NCBI RefSeq assembly: GCF_014639235.1
Contig: NZ_BMFU01000005.1
Span: 1-64,000 of the forward strand
Direction: 5' to 3'
DNA length: 64,000 bases
Source of the DNA: Paenibacillus silvae
GTDB lineage: Bacteria; Bacillota; Bacilli; Paenibacillales; Paenibacillaceae
Shown here: piece after piece, positions 34,055 to 43,190 of the stretch
Layout: each line of letters starts with the position of its first letter
How positions within the stretch are numbered: the first letter of the stretch is position 1
Program-made: the position numbers and the translations under genes
Notes under the pieces: model-generated
Seen by the model: the letters and a program-made list of their open reading frames with translations, nothing else
Told to the model about the DNA's origin: nothing
Database searches by the model: none

Positions 34055-35626
34055 CTACTGACTCACGGATTCACTCGCATGCTCCCGCGAATCCTTACGT
34101 TTCCACTCACACAACGCATCAATCAGACTGGTCATCGTTGCTTCCTCAGCCATCAACGTGACTTTTAACCCGGCAGCCTCAGCGGTTTGCGCCGTAACCG
34201 GACCAATGCATGCTACCTCTATTCCCTTCAACAGCGGCAGAGGGTCCTGCACACCCATACGCTCAAGCATCTTCAAAAAGTTCTTCACAGTGGATGAGCT
34301 GGTAAAGGTCACTGCATGGATACCGCCCTCTTCAAGCAACTTTAGTAACTCATCGTCATCCTCACCTGCAAGAATCGTATCGTAGATGATAGCTTCGGTA
34401 ACGTTTAATCCACGTTCCTTCAACTGCTCTGGCAACCAGGAGCGGGCAAGATCTCCATGTGGAATGAGTACGTTTTGGTCTGCCTTCAGTTCACTCTCAA
34501 ATGCCTCCAACATGCCCTCTGCCTGAAAAGGACCTTTCACAACCTCAGGCGCAATTCCGTGCTTGCGTAGTGCTTCTGCTGTAGAAGGGCCTACTGCCGC
34601 AATTCTCGCCTGATGAAGCGAGCGAATGTCCTTGCCTTCATTTTCTAGATGGCGGAAGAAAAACTCCACGCCATTTACACTTGTGAAAAAGACCCAATCA
34701 AACGTATTTAACACTTGCAGTGCATCTTTGACACTTTGTCTGGCAGATTCGCTGGTTGGCATGACCGTCTCAATCACTGGGAACTCATACGGTTCACCGC
34801 CAAGTTCCTCAATGCGATTGACCAGTTCACTTGCCTGACTGCGAGCACGAGTAACAAGAATTCGTTTGCCAAACAGCGGCATGGCCTCAGCCCATTTCAA
34901 ATGCTCCCGCTGATTGACCACATCTCCAACCACAATCACGGCTGGTGGCTGAAAATTTGCTGCAATCACTTTAGCTTCGATATCCTCCAGCGTTCCCGTA
35001 ATTGTATCCTGCTCCGCCCGTGTTCCCCAACGAACAAGCGCAACAGGGGTACTGGCTGGACGACCGTGACGAATAAGCTGTTCACTGATGTAGCCGATTT
35101 TGGCAACACCCATCATAAATACCAGTGTGCCCGTAGCATTCGTCACTTTATCCCAGTGGATGCTGCGATCCAGCTTGTCCGGGCTTTCATGCCCCGTAAT
35201 AATCGAGATGGAGGAAGCATAATCACGGTGCGTCACCGGAATACCTGCGTAGGCTGGTACGCTGATCGCTGCCGTAACACCAGGTACGATCTCAAACGGA
35301 ATGCCGTTTTTGTGCAGCAGCTCCGCTTCCTCACCTACTCTTCCAAATATGGTCGGGTCTCCGCCTTTAAGGCGTACAACGACTTTTCCTTCAAGAGCCA
35401 GATCCACAAGCAGCTGGTTAATCTCTTCCTGCTTCATCGTATGTCGATCCGGCCGTTTCCCCACATAAATCTTGACTGCACCGGGTTTCATCAATTTTAA
35501 CAATCGTGGACTTGCCAAACGGTCATATACAACCGCATCTGCCTTGCCGATGGTTTCCCATCCTTTGACCGTAATCAGTCTTGCATCCCCAGGACCTGCA
35601 CCTACCAAAAAGACCTTGCCCGCCAT
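34055..35626 (-). CDS. cobA-hemD: Fused uroporphyrinogen-III methyltransferase / uroporphyrinogen-III synthase
   Basis: A two-domain enzyme of 523 residues. The N-terminal SUMT/CobA part (1-250) has VGAGPGDARLITVKG and GGDPTIFGRVGEE and would make precorrin-2 from uroporphyrinogen III. The C-terminal HemD part (about 255-505) would close hydroxymethylbilane to uroporphyrinogen III. The fusion sends substrate directly toward sirohaem or cobalamin as well as haem. B. subtilis has a stand-alone hemD here. ATG 35626 after AGGGGATGAAGGC overlaps hemC; a longer frame to 35674 has no ribosome site. Confidence 0.93.
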   Translation of the reverse strand: MAGKVFLVGAGPGDARLITVKGWETIGKADAVVYDRLASPRLLKLMKPGAVKIYVGKRPDRHTMKQEEINQLLVDLALEGKVVVRLKGGDPTIFGRVGEEAELLHKNGIPFEIVPGVTAAISVPAYAGIPVTHRDYASSISIITGHESPDKLDRSIHWDKVTNATGTLVFMMGVAKIGYISEQLIRHGRPASTPVALVRWGTRAEQDTITGTLEDIEAKVIAANFQPPAVIVVGDVVNQREHLKWAEAMPLFGKRILVTRARSQASELVNRIEELGGEPYEFPVIETVMPTSESARQSVKDALQVLNTFDWVFFTSVNGVEFFFRHLENEGKDIRSLHQARIAAVGPSTAEALRKHGIAPEVVKGPFQAEGMLEAFESELKADQNVLIPHGDLARSWLPEQLKERGLNVTEAIIYDTILAGEDDDELLKLLEEGGIHAVTFTSSSTVKNFLKMLERMGVQDPLPLLKGIEVACIGPVTAQTAEAAGLKVTLMAEEATMTSLIDALCEWKRKDSREHASESVSQ

Positions 35627-35630
35627 GCCT

Positions 35631-36587
35631 TCATCCCCTAACTTCAGCCAGTATCTGTTCCGCTCCGCGATCAATTAATCTCCAGGCCACTTCTTCTCCC
35701 AAACGGGCCGGATCTTTGCCGCTCAATGTTTCCTTGAGAATCAATCCACCATCCGGTGAACCGACCATACCTGTTAATTGTAACTTGTTTTCACCGTTCA
35801 GGGAATCTGCATCTTGACCTGGCACCCATACCGCATGTGCGCCGATAGGCACCTGACAGCCTCCGTTCAACACACTGAGAAAACGGCGTTCTGCCATAAC
35901 TGGCGAAGCGGTTGCCGGGTCATTATACAGGGACAGCAGATGCAGCAGTTCCTCATCATCTTCCCTGCACTCAATGCCCAGTGCGCCTTGGCCTACAGCC
36001 GGAAGACAGGCCTCCTCGGACAAATACTCTGTAATCCGATCCTGCCAGCCCATTCGATACAAGCCGGCCGCCGCCAAAATAATCGCATCCAGTCCTTCCG
36101 TTTCCAGCTTACGCAAACGAGAGTCAATGTTGCCACGAATGGATTCTAACTGGAGGTCGGGACGGTAAGCCTTCAATTGGCTTGACCTGCGCAGACTGCT
36201 TGTACCAACCCGTGCTCCCTCAGGCAGCTGGTCGAGCGTGAGTCCTTCGCGTGATACCAGCGCATCCCGCGGGTCTGCTCGCCGGGGAACTGCACCATTG
36301 ATTAAACCTTCCGGCAATTCCGAAGGCATATCCTTCATACTGTGCACAGCCATATCAATCGTACGATCCAGCATCGCCTGTTCAATTTCCTTAACAAACA
36401 GCCCTTTGCCGCCCACTTTTGACAATGTGACATCCAGTATGAGGTCACCTTTGGTCACAATTTTATGTACCTCAAAATCAAAAGCTAAGCCTTCTCGCTC
36501 ACAGATGTCACGTAAATCCTGAATAACGTATCCGGTCTGGGTTAACGCCAGAGCGCTCTGTCTGCTGCCCACTTTAATTGTACGCAT
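35631..36587 (-). CDS. hemC: Porphobilinogen deaminase (hydroxymethylbilane synthase)
   Basis: Polymerises four porphobilinogens to hydroxymethylbilane. 318 residues with GSRQSALALTQ at the start, SLRRSSQLKA, and the dipyrromethane cofactor cysteine Cys244 in NGGCQVPIGAHA. AGGAGG precedes the ATG; two bases separate it from the preceding gene. Confidence 0.97.
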   Translation of the reverse strand: MRTIKVGSRQSALALTQTGYVIQDLRDICEREGLAFDFEVHKIVTKGDLILDVTLSKVGGKGLFVKEIEQAMLDRTIDMAVHSMKDMPSELPEGLINGAVPRRADPRDALVSREGLTLDQLPEGARVGTSSLRRSSQLKAYRPDLQLESIRGNIDSRLRKLETEGLDAIILAAAGLYRMGWQDRITEYLSEEACLPAVGQGALGIECREDDEELLHLLSLYNDPATASPVMAERRFLSVLNGGCQVPIGAHAVWVPGQDADSLNGENKLQLTGMVGSPDGGLILKETLSGKDPARLGEEVAWRLIDRGAEQILAEVRG

Positions 36588-36589
36588 AT

Positions 36590-37240
36590 CTACATTTCCT
36601 CCTGATTACGGGATATCCAGTCCCCGATTTCTTCTGCAGTCCACCATTGAAACTGACCTGTGCGTATCTGATCGAGTATATCCATCTCCGTCAGACGCCG
36701 CAGCAGCTTGCTTCTTATTACCGGGGGCAATGCCCGTGATTTAATCTCCATTCTCATCTGGTGCAAAAAATCAAGATACGTCTCGTATTCATCTCCAAAC
36801 TGCTGTTCCAGCAAGGCACGAATCTCGGCCGCCGCCGCAGGTCCTGCGCCAGCAGTCGAGATCGCAATGCTTAACCGTCCTCGTCTGACCACACTCGGTG
36901 TAATAAAACTGCTGTTGCCGGAAGAGATGGCGTCATTCACCAGGATGGAGGCAGCTTCAGCCTCTTCTACTACAGCCGTGTTCACTTGGGAATCATCGGT
37001 TGCTGCATATACGAGAAAGGCCCCCCGCAAATCTCCATTGCGGTAGGACCGGGCTATCCACTCGAATCGGGATTCCTGATGCAGTTGTTCGAGAGCAGGC
37101 GTAAGCTGCGGGCTGACTACCGTAATTCGGGCCTCCCCCTGCAACAACCCCTTCACTTTACGCTCGGCGACACGACCGCCACCAATCACCAGGACGGGCT
37201 TGCCTGAAGTATTTACATAAATCGGCGTGTAGTGTTTCAT
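36590..37240 (-). CDS. Precorrin-2 dehydrogenase / sirohydrochlorin ferrochelatase (Met8 type)
   Basis: Oxidises precorrin-2, and in some members inserts iron, for sirohaem synthesis. 216 residues with the NAD-binding motif VLVIGGGRVAERKVKGL and NDAISSGNSSFITPSVVRRG. With the CobA part of the neighbouring fusion, it completes a sirohaem branch inside the haem operon. ATG 37240 follows GAGAGG closely; the open frame extends to 37330 without a ribosome site. Confidence 0.9.
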   Translation of the reverse strand: MKHYTPIYVNTSGKPVLVIGGGRVAERKVKGLLQGEARITVVSPQLTPALEQLHQESRFEWIARSYRNGDLRGAFLVYAATDDSQVNTAVVEEAEAASILVNDAISSGNSSFITPSVVRRGRLSIAISTAGAGPAAAAEIRALLEQQFGDEYETYLDFLHQMRMEIKSRALPPVIRSKLLRRLTEMDILDQIRTGQFQWWTAEEIGDWISRNQEEM

Positions 37241-37245
37241 ACCTC

Positions 37246-38082
37246 TCACTCTCCCGTCCAGCGATGAAACGCTGAATACGCGTTGGATATAAAGCTGATA
37301 ATGACAAATGCATATCCGATTAATGTCCATCTGGACATGACCATCATGGAAAACTGCTTTCTCCGCTTCACTACAAAATAACCAACATAAATAGCGATAG
37401 CCAGACCGGTCGCAATGACTTTCAGGTCGAGCAGCAGATGCCAGCGTCGTTCTGCCACGATGGACAAAACCGCCAGCACTATGGATACACCCAAAAGCGG
37501 CGTGCCAATCAAGGTTGCACCATCCATGTATTTGCCAATGACTTCAAGGCTGGGCAAACGTCGTACCGTTTCATTCCACTTTTTGTTTTTCAATCTGTGA
37601 TGCAGGAACAGATATAACAGTGCAAAAACGGATGCCACCGTCAAAGCAGCAAACCCCAGATTGGCCAGCGTAATATGCATAATTAGCAAACCATGAACGG
37701 TCTGCCAATTGTGCAGCGATATTTCACCCGCTGTAAACCATAAGCGATTGAGCACGGTCACTGAAAATCCTACAATGTTAAGCAGTAGAATAACAAACTC
37801 TGAACGCTGAATGCGGGTCATAATCAGTGACATCAGCACAATGCTGAACGAAAAGATAAACAAAAAGTCAAACGTTGTATATATAGGGAAGTGGCCTTCA
37901 ATCCACATCCGCATCATAACATGAGTCACCTGCAGCCCCAGAACAACAACAAGAAACCCTGTGCCTGTCCGCTTCGCCCCCGCATTGCGTCGAATGCAGT
38001 CCGAGAAATAGAACAGTAGGCTCAGGGCATACATATAAATTAAAGCTTCATAGACTTGCTCAGCAAGGGTCAAGCTGCCCAC
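37246..38082 (-). CDS. hemX: HemX/CcsA-type membrane protein
   Basis: An eight-helix membrane protein of the cytochrome c assembly (CcsA) superfamily, 278 residues. In B. subtilis HemX lowers the amount of HemA (glutamyl-tRNA reductase). Position directly after hemA fits. GTG 38082 is close to AGGCAGG; TTG 38073, five bases beyond AGGTGG, is an equally good start. Confidence 0.88.
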   Translation of the reverse strand: MGSLTLAEQVYEALIYMYALSLLFYFSDCIRRNAGAKRTGTGFLVVVLGLQVTHVMMRMWIEGHFPIYTTFDFLFIFSFSIVLMSLIMTRIQRSEFVILLLNIVGFSVTVLNRLWFTAGEISLHNWQTVHGLLIMHITLANLGFAALTVASVFALLYLFLHHRLKNKKWNETVRRLPSLEVIGKYMDGATLIGTPLLGVSIVLAVLSIVAERRWHLLLDLKVIATGLAIAIYVGYFVVKRRKQFSMMVMSRWTLIGYAFVIISFISNAYSAFHRWTGE

Positions 38083-38087
38083 CTGCC

Positions 38088-39473
38088 TTATACGCCTGCC
38101 GGGACATATGCCGGCACGGGGTCTTGCCGGTTTTCGTTAAACTGAACCGCTGGCTTGCGCAGAGCTGTTGCGTCACTCTGATTTACTTTTTCAGCAGCCA
38201 TCTCAACTGCATCCTCCAGCGCGAAAATCTGCGTAAACATGCGCAGTGCCTCGTCGCCTTGCTTTGTACCTGCCATTTCCTTGATCCGGTTAATCGGATC
38301 GGTAGTCATTTGATTCACAATGCTTTTCGTCAAACGACGAATCACTTTACGCTGATGCTCATCCAGCTCCGGCAGCTTGTTGAACAGGCTATCCATCGTC
38401 TCTTCATGAATGGACACGCCCTTCTCCTGTAAAGCCCGAATGACCGGACGAACGCCAAGCGTTCTGAGCCATTGATAATAGTCCTCCATCTCCAGCTCAA
38501 TCATTCTCTCAATCTTCGCCGCTTCTACCTTGCGCATCTCCAGATTACTCTCTACAATGCCTTCCAGATCGTCAATATCGTAGAGGAACACGTTCGAGAT
38601 TTCGCCAATAGACGGATCAATGTCACGCGGTACAGCAATGTCAATCAGGAACAACGGACGTGATTGGCGGCGCTTCATGCTTTCCCGAACAATACCGGCA
38701 TCGAGAATGTAACGTTCTGCTCCAGTAGAGCTGATGACGATGTCAACCTCACTCAGTCTCTCAAGCGCCTGCTCCATTGTGCAAGGTGTTCCTCGGAATT
38801 TGCCTGCAAGCTCCTCGGCTCTTGCCAGAGTACGATTGGCTACAATAACCTCGGATGCCCCGTTGGCGTACAGATGTTTTACGGTAAGTTCACTCATCTT
38901 CCCGGCACCCAAAATCAGTACCTTCTTGTCTGTGAACATACCAAAAATACGCTTGCCCAGTTCCACCGCAGCATAGCTGACTGAAACGGCACTTTCCCCG
39001 ATGGAAGTCTCCGAGTGAGCCCGCTTGCCCAGTGTAACGGCCTGTTTAAACAGCTTGTTAAACCAAGTACCCGTTGCCTTTTCCTCCTGCGCTTTGAAAA
39101 AAGCCTGTTTCACCTGGCCCAGAATCTGAGTCTCTCCAATGACCATTGAATCCAGTCCGCAAATCACACGGAACAGATGGCGCATGGCTTGATCATCTTC
39201 ATATATATATAAGTGTTGCGTAAATTCTTCGCGTGGAACGTTAAACCATTGCTCCATAAATGTTCGAATAAAATAACCGCACATGTGAAGACGGTCGACC
39301 ACAACGTACAATTCAGTACGGTTACAAGTGGCTACGATTACACCTTCCAATACACTCTTGGTCAGCTTGAGCTTCTGCAGCGCTTCAGACAAGTCCTTTT
39401 CTGCAAATGTGAATCGTTCTCTGACCTCTACAGGCGCCGTGCGATAATTCAAACCAACAACAACGATGTGCAT
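38088..39473 (-). CDS. hemA: Glutamyl-tRNA reductase
   Basis: Reduces glutamyl-tRNA to glutamate-1-semialdehyde, the committed haem step. 461 residues with the catalytic cysteine Cys50 in VATCNRTELY, the NADPH motif LILGAGKMSELT and a C-terminal dimerisation domain. AGGTGA precedes the ATG. First gene of the hem operon. Confidence 0.97.
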   Translation of the reverse strand: MHIVVVGLNYRTAPVEVRERFTFAEKDLSEALQKLKLTKSVLEGVIVATCNRTELYVVVDRLHMCGYFIRTFMEQWFNVPREEFTQHLYIYEDDQAMRHLFRVICGLDSMVIGETQILGQVKQAFFKAQEEKATGTWFNKLFKQAVTLGKRAHSETSIGESAVSVSYAAVELGKRIFGMFTDKKVLILGAGKMSELTVKHLYANGASEVIVANRTLARAEELAGKFRGTPCTMEQALERLSEVDIVISSTGAERYILDAGIVRESMKRRQSRPLFLIDIAVPRDIDPSIGEISNVFLYDIDDLEGIVESNLEMRKVEAAKIERMIELEMEDYYQWLRTLGVRPVIRALQEKGVSIHEETMDSLFNKLPELDEHQRKVIRRLTKSIVNQMTTDPINRIKEMAGTKQGDEALRMFTQIFALEDAVEMAAEKVNQSDATALRKPAVQFNENRQDPVPAYVPAGV

Positions 39474-39551
39474 TGCAAGTTCACCTGCCTAATAAATTTC
39501 CAATCAAAGTGCTTACTGTATATGTCTATCCAGTTAAGATTGACATAGTTA

Positions 39552-39560
39552 ATTATATCA
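39552..39560 (-). promoter_or_regulatory. Extended -10 promoter of hemA
   Basis: TGA TATAAT on the minus strand, about 80 bases upstream of hemA, with no good -35 at 16-18 bp. The only promoter-like sequence I found in this gap. Confidence 0.4.
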
Positions 39561-39826
39561 CACATCAAGTCCACAACCCGCCCATTTTTATGAAATGTTT
39601 ATGAAATCACCATGATGATTATCATATGCATTGTCATTTATTGTAGTGTCTCACCAATGTTCACTGTTATACGTCAAACAAACAAATGCTGCTATTTGAT
39701 TACGCGAGGTATTTGAAAGCCAATACAAGACTGTTTATAGCAAATAGTCATGGAATGATTCCATGACTATTCTAAGATGCGGGAACATGATGTGTTTGTT
39801 AGGATGAGGGAACATTATTTTTTTAG
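39561..39826. other. engB-hemA intergenic region
   Basis: No gene is seen. It contains a near-perfect 29-base hairpin (39743-39771; arms AATAGTCATGGAAT and complement) downstream of engB that lacks a strong T-run. A GATTATCAT-type AT-rich sequence near 39610-39635 weakly recalls Fur/PerR-like operators. Confidence 0.4.
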
Positions 39827-40492
39827 CTATTGGAGATTTTCATCTTCAGGTGATTCGTCTGCTTCAGTCTCATGGTCGGCGTCCGATTCAACCGGTGCAT
39901 ATTTGTCTATTTGGGCATGACGAGTAATGATATCCCACAGCTCTTCCTTGCCCAGACCTTCCTCGGATGAAAAAGGTACAAACAAATCACCCGAGCGCAG
40001 ACCGAGCGCTTCCTTGATGACTTTGATATGCTTGGCTCTGCGAGTCTTTGGAATCTTGTCCATCTTGGTTGCCACAACGACGAGCGGCAGTCCGTGATGA
40101 CGAAGCCATTCATTCATCATTTTGTCATCCTTGGACGGCTCATGTCTCATGTCAACCATCTGCATGACCAGCTTCAGTTCGTCCCGCTGCAGCAAATACT
40201 TCTCCATCATTTTACCCCAGGCAAAACGCTGCTCCTTGGATACCTTCGCGTACCCGTACCCCGGGAAATCGACGAAATACAGGTCCTGATTAATCTTGTA
40301 ATAGTTCAGTTGCTGGGTTTTACCCGGCGTGGCGCTTGTACGCGCCAGATTTTTACGATTGATCATGCGATTGATCAGCGATGATTTGCCCACATTCGAG
40401 CGCCCCGCCAGGGCAATCTCCGGCAGACCATCATCTGGGTATTGTTCAGGCCGAACGGCACTGATAATAAACTCAGACTGATTGACTTTCAA
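39827..40492 (-). CDS. engB: Ribosome biogenesis GTPase EngB/YsxC
   Basis: An essential GTPase for 50S assembly. From a TTG start at 40492 (ten bases after AGAGGA) the protein is 221 residues, starting MKVNQSEFIISAVRPEQYP, with P-loop GRSNVGKSS (30-38), DFPGYGYAKVSK and TKMD motifs. An acidic C-terminal tail of about 25 residues is longer than in B. subtilis. The longer frame to 40531 has no ribosome site. Follows lon as in Bacillus. Confidence 0.95.
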   Translation of the reverse strand: MKVNQSEFIISAVRPEQYPDDGLPEIALAGRSNVGKSSLINRMINRKNLARTSATPGKTQQLNYYKINQDLYFVDFPGYGYAKVSKEQRFAWGKMMEKYLLQRDELKLVMQMVDMRHEPSKDDKMMNEWLRHHGLPLVVVATKMDKIPKTRRAKHIKVIKEALGLRSGDLFVPFSSEEGLGKEELWDIITRHAQIDKYAPVESDADHETEADESPEDENLQ

Positions 40493-40550
40493 ATTGCATC
40501 TTTCCTCTCTTGAACTCCAGCAGCATAACATGCCTACATTTCCTGCTCGT

Positions 40551-40580
40551 ATTATGCCATCATTCTTTCTATCATATCAA
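40551..40580 (-). promoter_or_regulatory. Promoter of engB
   Basis: On the minus strand a -35 TTGATA (40575-40580), 18 bp spacer, extended TG and -10 CATAAT (40551-40556). Phased A-tracts begin directly upstream of the -35. Confidence 0.55.
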
Positions 40581-40689
40581 AAAAACGTATCGTGTACCAA
40601 AAAAAACGCATTTATATACCAAAAAAACATTATTTGAACGCAAAAAAATAACTCTTTTACCCGAAAAACATCAGATTGTCGCGAAAAAA
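40579..40689 (-). repeat. Six A-tracts phased every ~21 bp (curved DNA)
   Basis: Runs of 5-8 A on the plus strand start at 40579, 40599, 40621, 40642, 40664 and 40684. Their centres are 20.5-21.5 bp apart, averaging about 20.9 bp, which is two helical turns. Such phasing places all tracts on one face and should curve the helix. The block sits between the lon terminator and the engB -35. Confidence 0.8.
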
Positions 40690-40728
40690 GACCGTTCCAT
40701 TGAACACCGAAGCCTCCAAAGAACGGTC
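40684..40728 (-). terminator. Terminator downstream of lon
   Basis: On the minus strand GACCGTTC and GAACGGTC form a stem with inner CTTCGGTG, followed by six T. The T-run is the sixth A-tract of the phased array. Confidence 0.88.
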
Positions 40729-40764
40729 ATTATTAATATTATGCTGCCACTGCCGATACACCCA

Positions 40765-43104
40765 TTACAGATGAATGCCTGCCTGTTCAACAAGCGCATG
40801 CTGCAGCACCTGATCCATATGAGCTACAGGTACAAATTCCACATCTTCCTTGATGCTGTCCGGAATATCACGCAGATCGCGTTCATTATCCTTAGGCAGT
40901 AATATTTTTTTGTATCCCGCACGGTGGGCCGCCAGTGACTTCTCTTTCAGGCCGCCTATCGGCAGTACCCGGCCGCGCAGCGTAATTTCTCCTGTCATGG
41001 CGATATCCTTCGACACATGCTTGTTGGTCAGAGCCGAGATCAGCGCTGTTGCCATCGTTATGCCTGCAGATGGACCATCTTTCGGAATCGCACCTTCCGG
41101 CACGTGAATGTGAATGTCGTTTTTCTCATGGAAATCAGATGCAATTCCAAGCTGCGCTGCTTTGGAACGTGTATAGCTGAATGCAGCCTGAGCTGATTCC
41201 TTCATGACATCTCCCAGCTTACCTGTGAGTGTCAGCTTGCCCGTTCCAGGTACAACGGTGACTTCAATAACAAGCGTGTCTCCGCCCACTTCCGTCCACG
41301 CCAGTCCTGTTACTGTGCCAATCTGATCCTCCAGCTCTGCCATGCCATAACGAAATTTACCCGGACCAAGATAGTCTTTAACATCATCCGGCAAGATGAC
41401 AATCTGTCCTTCGGTGCCCGACACAACATTCTTAGCCGCTTTCCGACATAATGATGCCATTTGCTGTTCCAGATTCCGCACACCAGATTCACGCGTGTAC
41501 TCACGAATCACCTTCAGCAGGCTGTCATCCGGCACTTGCAGCTGATCTTCTTCCAGACCGTGATCCTTTTTCTGTTTTGGAAGCAGATAGTTTTTGGAAA
41601 TTTGCAGCTTTTCCAGCTCGGTATACCCCGGAATATTCAGCATTTCCATCCGGTCCAGCAGTGGACGCGGAATGTTATGCACGGTGTTCGCTGTAGTTAT
41701 GAACATAACGTTGGATAAGTCAAAAGGTAGCTCTACGAAGTGGTCACTAAACGTATTGTTCTGCTCCGGGTCGAGCACCTCCAGCAATGCAGCCGAAGGG
41801 TCTCCACGGAAATCAGAAGCCATCTTGTCGATCTCATCCAGCAAAAATACAGGATTGAGTGAGCCTGCCGTTTTCATGCCCTGAATGATGCGGCCTGGCA
41901 TCGCTCCTACATACGTACGGCGGTGACCACGAATCTCTGCTTCGTCCCGAACGCCGCCCAGAGAGATACGTACAAACTCCCGGCCCAGCGATCTCGCAAT
42001 GGAACGGGCAAGGGAGGTTTTACCTACCCCTGGCGGTCCTACCAGACAAAGGATCGGACCTTTGAGCTTTTTGACAAGCTTCTGCACAGCCAGATATTCC
42101 AGCACACGCTCTTTCGGTTTCTCCAGCCCGTAGTGATCGGCATTAAGCACGTCCTCGGCCTTCTGGATATCCAGATCGTCCTCGGTCATCTGACTCCAAG
42201 GCAAAGCAAGCAGCCAATCCACATAATTGCGGATGACGCCCCCCTCCGCAGAGCTTGCCGGCATTTTCTCCAGTCGATCAATTTCTTTCTCGACCTTTTC
42301 TTTCACCTTGTCCGGCAGGCCAAGACTTTCCATCTGGTTGCGAAGTTCCTCAACTTCGCCCGCTCGACCTTCTTTTTCACCGAGCTCCTTCTGGATTGCC
42401 TTCATCTGCTCACGCAAATAATATTCCTTCTGCGTTTTCTCCATCTGCTTCTTCACACGTTGGCTGATCTTGCGTTCAAGCTCCAGCACTTCGCGCTCGT
42501 TGTTCAGGATGTCGAGCAGTTTCTCCAGACGCTCCCGCACGTCGATGGTCTCCAGAATTTCCTGTTTGTCCTTGATCTTCAAGGACAAATGGCTGGTAAT
42601 GACATCAGCGAGTCGTCCTGGCTCTTCGATGTCGGATACGGCGGCCAGCGTCTCGGGAGTTACTTTTTTGGACAGATTAATATAATTCTCGAACTGATTC
42701 AGAACGGTACGCATCAGAGCGTCCGTCTCCGGATGACTATTCTCTTCCTCAGGCAGCTCTTGCGCCAGCACCTCGTAATAGTCCTCGTTGTCCGTATATT
42801 CAATAATTTCAGCCCGTTCCAAGCCTTCCACAAGTACTCGAATGGTTCCATTGGGCAGCTTCAGCATCTGTCTTACCTTGGCTACGGTTCCAATGCGGAA
42901 AATATCCTCTCGTGTGGGTTCCTCAATATTTACCTCGGCTTGGGAACATAGGAGAATCAAATGTTCTTCTACCATCGCTTTTTCTAAAGCCTTGACCGAT
43001 TTCTCCCGGCCCACATCGAGATGCAGCACCATACTCGGGTAGACGAGAAGTCCTCTTAAAGGCAGTAAAGGAAAACGACGACCTTTCACTTTGCTCGGTC
43101 CCAT
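40765..43104 (-). CDS. lon: ATP-dependent protease Lon (LonA)
   Basis: A cytosolic AAA+ protease degrading misfolded and regulatory proteins. About 779 residues: N-terminal substrate domain, coiled coil, Walker A GPPGVGKTSLARS, and C-terminal protease domain with the catalytic serine in KDGPSAGITMATA. ATG 43104 lies eight bases after GGAGGTG; the frame upstream to 43146 has no ribosome site. Follows lonB by about 90 bases. Confidence 0.97.
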   Translation of the reverse strand: MGPSKVKGRRFPLLPLRGLLVYPSMVLHLDVGREKSVKALEKAMVEEHLILLCSQAEVNIEEPTREDIFRIGTVAKVRQMLKLPNGTIRVLVEGLERAEIIEYTDNEDYYEVLAQELPEEENSHPETDALMRTVLNQFENYINLSKKVTPETLAAVSDIEEPGRLADVITSHLSLKIKDKQEILETIDVRERLEKLLDILNNEREVLELERKISQRVKKQMEKTQKEYYLREQMKAIQKELGEKEGRAGEVEELRNQMESLGLPDKVKEKVEKEIDRLEKMPASSAEGGVIRNYVDWLLALPWSQMTEDDLDIQKAEDVLNADHYGLEKPKERVLEYLAVQKLVKKLKGPILCLVGPPGVGKTSLARSIARSLGREFVRISLGGVRDEAEIRGHRRTYVGAMPGRIIQGMKTAGSLNPVFLLDEIDKMASDFRGDPSAALLEVLDPEQNNTFSDHFVELPFDLSNVMFITTANTVHNIPRPLLDRMEMLNIPGYTELEKLQISKNYLLPKQKKDHGLEEDQLQVPDDSLLKVIREYTRESGVRNLEQQMASLCRKAAKNVVSGTEGQIVILPDDVKDYLGPGKFRYGMAELEDQIGTVTGLAWTEVGGDTLVIEVTVVPGTGKLTLTGKLGDVMKESAQAAFSYTRSKAAQLGIASDFHEKNDIHIHVPEGAIPKDGPSAGITMATALISALTNKHVSKDIAMTGEITLRGRVLPIGGLKEKSLAAHRAGYKKILLPKDNERDLRDIPDSIKEDVEFVPVAHMDQVLQHALVEQAGIHL

Positions 43105-43190
43105 CGCTTTCGCACCTCCAATGGCTCTCAGGTTGTAGTCATCCATTATTCTATCAAATGTTCACATAAAAAACCAATGAAGGGAAGCGC

